64,000 bases of DNA from Cytidiella melzeri (lineage: Eukaryota > Basidiomycota > Agaricomycetes > Polyporales > Irpicaceae): positions 32,589 through 96,588 of the forward strand of contig JABYQR010000167.1 in the NCBI GenBank assembly GCA_022592445.1, written 5' to 3'. The translations under genes were made by a program, and so were the position numbers. Shown one piece after another: positions 31,912-40,400 of the stretch; position 1 is the stretch's first letter; each line of letters opens with the position of its first letter. The notes under the pieces were generated by a model. The model saw only the letters and a program-made list of their open reading frames with translations, had not been told where the DNA came from and searched no databases.

Positions 31912-32439
31912 TCAAGTGGACTCGACAGACTGCGCGCGGGGGCGGTAGTGTAGAACAACACCTCCCGAGCGGCGATGCGTATTACAGGCAAATGCGTGGC
32001 CAACGACGACGTTGGTTGAGCTGGTAAGATTGAACTGTACTAGTTCGCACTCGTGATCCTCGCCTTCAAAGTCTGGAGATAGCCAGCAATCTGGGTGCGG
32101 CGCGCGCGGGCGATCGCAGTCAAGCGGGACGAAAGGTCCTGAACGTAGGGGAATTGGGTGATTGCTCTGAGTGTCGCAGTAAGAGCAGTTTTCAAGCGAG
32201 TCCGCGACGGAGGCGACGGACGACGCTGGCGACGGTGATTTAGGAGTTGATCTCGCAGGGGAGACCGTAGGCGCTGCTAAGGGTTTTGGCGGCGGCGTGG
32301 GCGCGGGGATGATGGGGTAACGGCGTAGAACCTCACGCGGGCGCGGGCGGTAAGGGCAGCGACCGTCGGGTAGGTGGGGAACAGTTGGACAGTAACGGCA
32401 GACTCGAGGCGGGTTGTCGTCGGTAGACGCAGCGGACAT
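31912..32439 (-). CDS. Cys/His-rich 175-residue protein of element A
   Basis: Intact frame from ATG 32439, about 150 bp downstream of a TATA box. Near the N-terminus CRYCPTVPHLPDGRC has the spacing CX2CX4HX5C, close to a zinc knuckle. A long Pro/Ser/Ala-rich linker follows, then a second Cys/His cluster with CSYCDTQSNHP, DCDRPRAPHPDC and DHECELVQFNL, and finally VVVGHAFACNTHRR near the C-terminus. All Cys and His residues are shared with the element B copy, while about 17 other positions differ, mostly in the linker. This suggests selection on metal binding. No enzyme motif, membrane segment or nuclear signal is seen. A nucleic-acid-binding role is a guess from the knuckle-like motif. Confidence 0.6.
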   Translation of the reverse strand: MSAASTDDNPPRVCRYCPTVPHLPDGRCPYRPRPREVLRRYPIIPAPTPPPKPLAAPTVSPARSTPKSPSPASSVASVADSLENCSYCDTQSNHPIPLRSGPFVPLDCDRPRAPHPDCWLSPDFEGEDHECELVQFNLTSSTNVVVGHAFACNTHRRSGGVVLHYRPRAQSVEST

Positions 32440-32587
32440 AAACGTGGAAAAGGTCGCAGTGAGACAACGCAGAAGTAGCTACAGCTATGGGCGCGAAGAG
32501 ACTCCCTCGACGCGAACGCAAAACGTAAAGTGAACTCTGGAAACTGGGGTGGGGATTGATTGATTTTCTACGCAGTACAAGCAACAC

Positions 32588-32599
32588 CTTTTTATATAC
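32588..32599 (-). promoter_or_regulatory. TATA box of the element A gene
   Basis: On the minus strand GGTATATAAAAAGGTGTTGC lies about 150 bp upstream of the ATG. The same sequence occurs at the same distance from the ATG in element B (58413-58432), where the downstream GC-rich leader is also conserved. Confidence 0.6.
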
Positions 32600-33213
32600 C
32601 CTGACGACCCTCTCCTAAACCTTTCCTTCTATGTCCTAAACCCAAACGCGAGAGCGAGGAAACGGGGTGGCAGAATACTTCCGTCTGCGGAGGCAAAATG
32701 CCCAGCGAGTCGACGCCTGGCGGGACACAGCGCTGGTCGACGCGGAGTAGCGGCGCGCGCCCTTGCGCTGCAGAGGCGCCAACCGTCGCGAGCAGGTGAT
32801 TAGGCGCCGTCCAGGAGTTGCACAGCGTGGCGTGATAGGAGTCTTCCTGAAACGGGGTTCGCGCGTCAAGTTTCTTCTACCGTTGGTCCGACCCGTGTCC
32901 TAAACACCTGGTGGCTGGCCGGCCCATGCTCCGATGCAAAAAGGGGCGTGTCTGTGTGTCAGAGTTCGGTGCGATTCCTCGGCCTCGGATGTTTCCGGCG
33001 CATTGCTCCTTGTCAAGTCCTCGGATACTCGGCGACTCCTCGTGACCTCGGCGAACTCCTCGTGACCTCGGCGAACTCCTCGTGCTCGTGACGCTGGGAA
33101 AGTGGAGGGACTTGCCGCGCAGGATGACGCGGGCCGCGCAAATGGCGGGCTGCTGCCGGTTCTCTGCGCCTAGCCGATTTCCGGGCGTATCACCGTATGT
33201 TCACCCTATCGTC

Positions 33214-34503
33214 ATGGAGATAAGGAGTTCTCCAACTCCCATCTCCATCCGTATGAGTCAAACCAACGCTCAGGATGCTAGGATCAATGTCAACTATGTT
33301 GACAGGGACGGAGTTCGGCGCATGGAATCGATGGAATATAGTCTTCTCGGTTGTCACAGCTGGGACAGATTCAGGCAGAGTGATAGGCAAAGGCACCTCC
33401 GAGAGGTTAATCGTATTATTGATGAAGCCAATCGAGAGGCGGAATTGGACTTGTACAGACGAAGGCCTCGTAATGTCAGTGCGGAAATCAGGGCGCATCA
33501 TACCCAAACTTCTTCCAGGGTTAATGCTGCACCTCCTCGCCGATCTGCGTCGCCATTGCACACTCATCCTCATTGTCATCCTACTCCAATGCCACCGCCT
33601 TTTGTGAGTGCAGGATTCTTGCTTTGGGACATGGTTGCCCAAGCATTAAATAATTTTGCATCTCCACAGACTTCTTCTACAATGGTCAATCCGCCTACAC
33701 CGGTCATTCCGGATATTGTTGATGGTATGAGCGGTTTAAATATCAGTTCACCAGTTTCTCATGATTCTTCAGAACCAGTAGTCCAGGCCGCTTCAGCTGC
33801 CGAGCCTACTCCGGTTCCGTCCTCCACTACTCAGGAGGAGGGACAGGTTGAAGATGAATGGCCAACAGTATTCGCTCCCCAACCAGTCATTCCCACCTTC
33901 TCATTCAACAACTGGGTCCACATTGATCGTACCGACACTAGGCCGGCTTTGCCCGTCTATCCGTGTGGTATGGTTTACGGCGTGGATGGACCAAAGGGGG
34001 AGGTTTTCAGGCCGGAGCAAGTTTGTTCCATCCTCGCCATGCAACACGTCAACCATCCCAACTATACCCCCAATGAGCTGGTCTTACGCCACAAGGGACT
34101 TGTTGATACAATGGTTGTTAGCATGGGCAACAAATGCGAGCACTATTGTGAGACGGTCGAGGAGTTGGAGGAATTTGCAAAGTCCCAGTGGATCAAGGAA
34201 ATCACAGCCTGTGCTCAGATCTACCTCAAGCTCAAGAGGGGACAGTGGCCGGACTGCGATAATATCTGGAACACATACTTTATCTCAGTTGCGGACTTTC
34301 ACACAACAATGGAGGTCTTCAATGGTTGCGATCATCTTAGCAATCACCAGCTGGTCTGGCTGACACAGCGACGTATGGAGAAGAAGGAGGACTGGATGAG
34401 TATCTTTCATAGGGAGGAAGAATTTAAAGGCATAATGAAGGAGGTAAAGATCGAGCCTGCTGAGCTTGAGCCTTCTTTAGAGCCTGGATTGTCTTCTCTT
34501 TGA
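33214..34503 (+). CDS. unassigned protein of about 430 residues
   Basis: Long intact frame. Candidate starts are ATG 33214 and ATG 33253. The frame extends further upstream, but that part lies in the terminus of element A (before 33193) and cannot belong to the original gene. The N-terminal third is charged and basic (RQSDRQRHLREVNRIIDEAN), followed by a Pro/Ser/His-rich linker and a DGMSGLNISSPVSHDSSEP segment. The C-terminal 200 residues look globular: FNNWVHIDRTDTRPALPVYP, VDGPKGEVFRPEQVCSILAM, CEHYCETVEELEEFAKSQWI and KRGQWPDCDNIWNTYFI. It ends in an acidic tail with two KVEIEP/ELEPSLEP-like repeats. It matches no gag, protease or transposase I know. It lies downstream of the LTR and primer site at 18032-18563 once the nested insertions are removed, so it may be the first gene of that retroelement. 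Confidence 0.55.
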   Translation: MEIRSSPTPISIRMSQTNAQDARINVNYVDRDGVRRMESMEYSLLGCHSWDRFRQSDRQRHLREVNRIIDEANREAELDLYRRRPRNVSAEIRAHHTQTSSRVNAAPPRRSASPLHTHPHCHPTPMPPPFVSAGFLLWDMVAQALNNFASPQTSSTMVNPPTPVIPDIVDGMSGLNISSPVSHDSSEPVVQAASAAEPTPVPSSTTQEEGQVEDEWPTVFAPQPVIPTFSFNNWVHIDRTDTRPALPVYPCGMVYGVDGPKGEVFRPEQVCSILAMQHVNHPNYTPNELVLRHKGLVDTMVVSMGNKCEHYCETVEELEEFAKSQWIKEITACAQIYLKLKRGQWPDCDNIWNTYFISVADFHTTMEVFNGCDHLSNHQLVWLTQRRMEKKEDWMSIFHREEEFKGIMKEVKIEPAELEPSLEPGLSSL

Positions 34504-34775
34504 ACGGACTCCCTGCAAATCGAACTATACCGCGCACTGTATATTATAAAATATTGCAATGTGTACTCTTATACTTGTTACAAACGGTCATTTTCATTAG
34601 CGTAGTCCGTAGTGTACTTGTATACTTTCTCTATCTCTCTCTTGTTCTGCATCAAGTCACGACCATCACGTAGCGCATTCTGACGAACTTTTATGACTTT
34701 TCTTTACTTAGTTTGTAACGTTGTACTCTGGCTTCTTTAGCGTGTACGAATTCCGAATTACACCTCTTTGACTCA
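34504..34775. other. AT-rich 3' flank
   Basis: Contains TATATTATAAAATATTGC and pyrimidine-rich runs (CTTTCTCTATCTCTCTC), which look like a 3' untranslated region and polyadenylation zone of the preceding gene. No frame is supported. Confidence 0.35.
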
Positions 34776-35283
34776 GAGAACTTTTGTGACGTCGACAGTG
34801 TTGCAAGACCCTGTGAAACACAACCGTGCCCTAACCGCTATAGATGTTCGTTTGAAGCAGATTGAAACAAAGTTTATAGAATTATTGCATTGGTAACACA
34901 GGACCGGTATCTTGAACCTTTTGAACATCAGAAAGAACTCATTGGAGGCTACATAGGATCTGTACCGCATCTTGACGTACCTGCTTTAGTCAATTCATAC
35001 CTTCTAGACTTAGCAAATTGTCGAGAATCAGAACCACAGAACAACAAACCAGAAGTAGTAATAGATCAGGAACCATCAGAGATCATTACAGGCACAACTT
35101 ACATTGGTGACACATCCAATCAATCTCTAGATAAGAACTCAGATTCCAGAGAAAATACTGAAGTCGAAGATCTTCTAGAAGAAACTTCTAAACAGACGTC
35201 ATCACCTGTAATTGCACCTGTAGTACCTCATATCTCTGAAGTGTACATTCCGTACTACGACTTGATCCTTGATTGCTTTTGGT
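34776..35283 (+). pseudogene. N-terminal ORF of copia-1 (frameshifted)
   Basis: Coding-like reading TVLQDPVKHNRALTAIDVRL then KQIETKFIELLH runs to about 34889. There a one-base shift moves it to the next frame, which continues VTQDRYLEPFEHQKELIGGY to a stop at 35286-35288 that overlaps the gag ATG. The later part is acidic (QEPSEIITGTTYIGD, NTEVEDLLEETSKQ). It precedes the copia gag with no gap and probably belongs to the same element or its leader. The function is unknown. Confidence 0.4.
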
Positions 35284-35287
35284 TATA

Positions 35288-36157
35288 ATGGCTGAACCAG
35301 GAAAGATTAGCGGTAGTCAAATGATCGTCTTCAACGGTTCAAACTACAAGAAATGGTCCACCACTATGATTGGCTTGTTCAGATATTCAAACACTTGGTT
35401 AATCGTGAATGGAACCAAAACAAAACCTACCTTACCCGCAGCAGCTGCGACCAGTTCAGGTTCTGGTACGACTACTGCACTTCCTGACACTTCTGATGAT
35501 AAGAAGGAACTTAAGGATTGGGAAATTCGGAACCAACGCGCTTTAGCTTATTTCAATATTTACCTTGATATTACTTTGCAATCCTATCTTGAAGGAGAGG
35601 ATTTGGCCTCCGAAGTGTGGAAGAAATTGAAAACAGACTTTGAAAAGACATCAGTCTTAGCAAGCTCTGTTGCGTTCAGAAACCTACTTAGCTCAACTTT
35701 TGATGAGTCTAAGGATATGAACGTACAAATTCAAGGCTTCCGTACTAAGATTGGAGATACCAAAGTTGCTGGGTTAGACCCTGATGATCAGATTAAAGTT
35801 CATATTCTTTTGTGGGCTTTACCAACATCATATGAAACCGCCATTTCTGCATACATTGGCACTGTTGCAAAACCCGAAGAAATTAAGTTTGACATGCTCA
35901 TCCCCAAGATACTTGCGGAAGAGTTACGTCGAAAGGGTTCAAACAGTGAAAATGCGAATTGGATTACGCAGACCACGCATTTACCGAAGGAAAAATGCAA
36001 GAAGTGTGGGCTTTCTAACCATACTATGAGTCAGCACTGGGATAAAGGGAAAACTAACCAGAACAAGTCTCGTGGTAATGGAAATAATCAGCAAGGATCT
36101 TCTACCAACAACAAGCAGGGTAACAAGGAGAATAAAGGAAAGAAAGGAGGACAATGA
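35288..36157 (+). CDS. gag: copia-1 Gag
   Basis: Gag of a Ty1/copia element from ATG 35288, 289 residues. The start MAEPGKISGSQMIVFNGSNY followed by YKKWSTTMIGLFRYSNTW is the typical copia opening. The central UBN2/gag-polypeptide region includes LAYFNIYLDITLQSYL and VWKKLKTDFEKTS. A C-terminal Cys cluster CKKCGLSNHTMSQHW keeps CX2CX4H but has Trp where the last Cys of a CCHC knuckle is expected, followed by an Asn/Gln/Lys-rich tail. The stop TGA 36155-36157 is in frame with pol. Confidence 0.8.
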   Translation: MAEPGKISGSQMIVFNGSNYKKWSTTMIGLFRYSNTWLIVNGTKTKPTLPAAAATSSGSGTTTALPDTSDDKKELKDWEIRNQRALAYFNIYLDITLQSYLEGEDLASEVWKKLKTDFEKTSVLASSVAFRNLLSSTFDESKDMNVQIQGFRTKIGDTKVAGLDPDDQIKVHILLWALPTSYETAISAYIGTVAKPEEIKFDMLIPKILAEELRRKGSNSENANWITQTTHLPKEKCKKCGLSNHTMSQHWDKGKTNQNKSRGNGNNQQGSSTNNKQGNKENKGKKGGQ

Positions 36158-37012
36158 AAGAAATACAAAGGCAAAGGCAAATACAAAGCGACTGTGAATA
36201 ATCTTCAAGTAGATACCAAACCTGTCTTCGAGCACGACAATGAAATCATCAACGTTTCTCTTTATTCCACGTGTGAGACTGAAAGCGTTGAATGGCTCAT
36301 CGACAGTGGTGCTACTAGTCACATTACCAATGAAATTGACGACTTTATCTTGTATCAACTAGCAACAGTAGCAGGTACATGCTCTGTAGCAGGTAAAGAT
36401 ATGACTGTCAAAATATTGGGAAAAGGAACGGTCGTACTTGACACGATCCTTGTGAAAGATAAAATACATCGCACAACTTTGAACAATGTCCTCTATGTAC
36501 CAGATGCGACTACAAGATTCTTTTCTCCTTCTAAAGCACTGCAACTAGGATGCACTAGCAGTGTTACATCGAAAGGATGGACAATTTATAATGAAGGGAA
36601 AGAGATTATAAATGGTCAACCTGATTATGCCGGACTTTATTGGATTAAAGGACGTCTAGTCAGGAAGATAGACTCAATTAACAAAGTTAGTCGTAATGAT
36701 TATATGTTGTGGCATAATCGACTAGGACACCCAGGGAATAAGATTGTCAAAAATCTTCACAAAGGAACAAAGGGATTAAAAGAAAAGATTCCTATTCCAT
36801 TGACAATTTCTCCTTGTCACGGATGTCAAGTTGGAAAAGGAAAGAGACAACCATTTCCACCATCTATGTCGAGAGCTACAGAAGTCCTTGAATTAACTCA
36901 TTCCGATCTCATTGAATATTCTACAACTTCTATTGATGGTTACAAATACGGTATGACTTGTCTTGATGATGCTTCTAGTCATGGGATGCTCTATTATCTC
37001 AAGCAGAGATGA
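36158..37012 (+). pseudogene. pol: copia-1 Pol, truncated after the start of integrase
   Basis: Continues in the same frame as gag after the single TGA. The protease active site lies in WLIDSGATSHITNEIDDF (about 36292). The GAG_pre-integrase zinc region has LWHNRLGHPGNKIVKNLH (about 36708) and CHGCQVGKGKRQPF (about 36816). The integrase core begins with THSDLIEYSTTSIDGYKYGM and then DDASSHGMLYYLK, and stops at 37010-37012. The reverse transcriptase and RNase H are absent; the sequence beyond belongs to another repeat. The element is 3'-truncated. Confidence 0.82.
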
Positions 37013-37441
37013 AGTGAAACTCAATCAGCTCCTTCCATAATGGCAATGTGTGTGAGGTGCAAGATGGTAGCAGGGACAAGGGAAAGGATATTGTCAAGTG
37101 TGTGGTGAAACCCGTTCTGGTGACCTGCTCCAAGTTCTCTGTCTTCAAGTACATCCCGTCTTATGGCACTGATGAGGAGATATTCTGCCTTGGACTGGTT
37201 GAGAACATCAGTGTGAAGATGTCCCGGGATATAGCTAGGACAAGCGTGGGGGGCAGCAAGCTGATCTTAGACAGGTTCAGCAAGGACCAAGTTTGTGAAG
37301 ATGGGAAGAGGTTGCTCAATAGAGGGAACATCAACGGTAGCTGGGTATTGGCAGAGGGGAAGAGTTTGATGGATTGCATGATGAGGGAAGTAGTGGCAGG
37401 CTGAGTATGAAATGAGTGCTGGTAAATGTTGGTGAGGTCTT
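37013..37441. other. junction region with an unassigned frame
   Basis: A plus-strand frame at 37048-37404 (118 codons) reads VKCVVKPVLVTCSKFSVFKY and LVENISVKMSRDIARTSVGG. It has no recognised domain. It may be a piece of a host gene or of the untranslated 3' region of gypsy-2. A clear gypsy-2 LTR was not found here. Confidence 0.25.
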
Positions 37442-40400
37442 TTAACCCAATCCATGCCGTATTTTATAGCTTTGTAGGATTTCCAATGCATTACCCAAGT
37501 CTGAATCTGGTATCCACTCATTCTCCTTAGTGGGGAAGCCTAACCACGTTACTAAATACTGGTATCCGCCTCCTCTCCACTTCTTATGATTAATGATTGC
37601 TTCTACTTCTTGTTGCTCCTCGCCTTCTATGATATTAGGTTGAGGACACGAGAAACTGGGTCCATGTTCTTCAGTTTCTATATAAGGGGTGAGGAGACTC
37701 ACGTGGAACACTGGGTGAATTCTCCAATGTTTTGGTAATTGAAGACGATATACTAGTCTTCTCATTACTTCCTTGATGACAAAAGGTCCTTCTATTTTTG
37801 GTGCAAACTTTCCTGTTTGTAAATTCTTCCCTAACAACCATACTTTTTGTCCCTTTTTGAGCAGTGTGAATTTTTGAGAAATTTGCTCCAACATATGCTG
37901 TCGCGCTAATTCAATAGCTGCACCAGCTTCTTCTCTAGCTTCTTTGAGAGTGGGAAGATGTTCTTCAAATGCTGGTAAATTGCTTCTTATGTATGTTGTG
38001 GGGATAGAGGTTGGATTGAATCCCATTTGTGCATAAAATGGAGTCATCTTGATAATTGAGTGTTGTCAATCATTGTATGCAAATTCAATGTCTGGTAATA
38101 ATTCATACCATTCTTCTGGTTAATTGGGGCAAAATATGCTAAGCATGGCTTCAATTTCTTGATTACTTCGCTCTGTACGTCCATCTGTTTGGGGATGGTA
38201 TGCTGTGGACATAGAATGTTCAATTCCAAGTAATTGGCATAGTTCTTGGAAAACTTGTGCCAAAAATTGAGTGCCCCTATCAGAGATAATTCCATCTGGT
38301 AACCCATACTGTTTATAGACATATTTGTGTAAAAGATTTGCTGTTGACATGGCGGTTTCTTTCTTTGTGCAAGGGCATAGAATTAGCCCCTTCGTAGAGT
38401 CATGCTCTACCACAACCATAATACTTGTGAATGACTTCTAGGTAAATTGGTAATGAAATTGACATCAATATACTGGAAAAGATTTGCATTCCGTTGTTTG
38501 TGTATTGGTGAAAGGGGAGGTGTTGTTGGTTGGTGATTAATTTTCATCTGTTGGCATAAGGCGCACCCTCGGACGTATTGTGTGATTAACTGATGCATCC
38601 CTGGCCACCAATAGTTCTGTTTCACTGCTAATAATGTGGATAATATTCCTGTATGTCCTGCTGCTTTAATGTCGTGGTGCAGAGAGACAATTGTTTTTGT
38701 TAACTTGTTGTCTCTTGGTACCTAACAATGTTGCTTATCAAATATCAATCCATCTTGCTCATTCCAATCTTTTAGGGTAGTTTTCATTGGTAATGGTTTA
38801 TTTGTCTTGATAGCTTCTAGTGCTTTTGTTACTATATCATCTTTTGTGGATATTTCTTTAAGTCTTTGCTGAATTGTTTTACCAGGTATCTTGATAGTTA
38901 AATTAATGGATGAATTGGTGAAAAATATTCTAGAAGTAGCATTTGTGGTAAATTATCTTCTTCTGTTTCTTCGTTGAGATGATGTAGTCTAGATATGATA
39001 TTGGATTGGATCTATCCTTTCCTGGTACATGTTGTAGGACTATGTCATATTAAGATGATTCTAGTTGCCATTGTATTTGTGTTGGTGTTAGTTTTTGAAG
39101 AAGTCGGAAATATAATAGGTTTTTATGGTCTGAGAGGATTTCTATCGGGTGTCCACTTCCTAGGACATAATGTTTCCATGCTTGTAATGCACAAATTACT
39201 CCTAGTAGTTCTTTATTGTAGATTTGATAGTTCTGCTCAGCCTGATTGCATGATTTTGATGGATATGCAACTGCATGCCATTCCCCATTTGTGTCTTTTT
39301 GTCCTAGTATTGCTCCAGTTTTGAATTTAGATGCATCTGATTCTATCTGGAAAGGTTTACTTCTATTGACCATTTGTGGGACTGGTGCAGTTGTGAATCT
39401 ATGCTTAAGGTTTTCAAACACACTTTGATGTCTTTCTGTCCATATGAATGGTACATCTTTCTTAGTGAGCTCATTGAGGGGTTGGCTCAGGTTAGAGAAT
39501 CCTTCAATGAATTGTCAATAGAAATTGCCAAATCCAAGAAATGCTCTGACTTCTTTGACAGTAGTAGGAGTTTTCCATTGAAGAATTCCTTCAATTTTTA
39601 TAGGATCCATTTGTACTTGGTTGGGTCAGATGATCATTCCGAGGAATTCTACTTCTTCTTTGTAAAAGAAGCATTTTTCTGGTTTCAAATACAGTTCTTT
39701 GTCCTGTAATTGTGCCAACATTTGTCGAGTGTGTTCCTTATGGACTTCTGGCTCTTGAGAGAATAGAAGAATGTTGTCCATATATATCACCGTCCACCCT
39801 TCTTCAATCATATCTTTGAAGTATTTGTTCATCATAGCTTGAAAGGTTGCCGGTGAGTTGCATAGCCCGAAGAACATTACAGTTGGTTCATATAACCCTT
39901 TTCTGAGTCTTTGAACTGGTCAATAAGATTGTCTATTTGTGGTAGAGGATAGGCATTTTTATGGTGCCTTCATTAAGATGTCGGTAATCTTGACATGTTC
40001 TATCAGCTCTGTCTTTCTTTGGTACAAGAAAAATGGTGAAGCCATTGGAGACTTTGATGGTCTAATAAATCCTTTTTGTAGATTTTCTTCAATGAACTCG
40101 TCTAGTGCCTACTCATTGGCTGCGTTTAAAGGGTATGCTTTGAAAGAGGTTGGGATAAAGTCTGGTTTGAGATGAATTGCATGATCCCAAGACCGTCGTG
40201 GTGGTAGTTTCCCAACGTCAGGTTTATTGAAGGCTCTTCTAGAATAGAGATCTTCTCTTGGTACTATTTCTTCAATGGTTTTTGGTTTTGTATATGCCTT
40301 TTGCGCTAGTTCTGTTGAGGGATTAATTTGATTGAGCTCCAAAACTATCTGTTTGAGTCCAATAAATTCCCTTTACTCCAATTGATACGGGGATTTTCTT

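Larger units (their letters stand above)
31325..33192 (-). mobile_element. element A: 1.87-kb TG..CA element with a 175-codon gene
   Basis: On the minus strand it runs TGATACGCCCGGAAATCGGC (at 33192) to AAGTGTCTCA (at 31325). It is flanked by CCGT at 31321-31324 and 33193-33196 on the plus strand. It matches element B (57841-59682) along its entire length. Layout: about 600 bp of GC-rich leader, a TATA box (32588-32599), one ORF (32439-31912), an ACTGCGTT-rich 3' part and a conserved terminus. TG..CA ends with a 4-bp duplication would fit an LTR, but no internal retroelement copy adjoins it. The class is undetermined. Confidence 0.7.

Noticed and set aside
33082..33213. N-terminal extension of the unassigned 430-residue protein
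   Set aside because: These codons lie in the terminus of inserted element A, so they cannot be part of the original gene.
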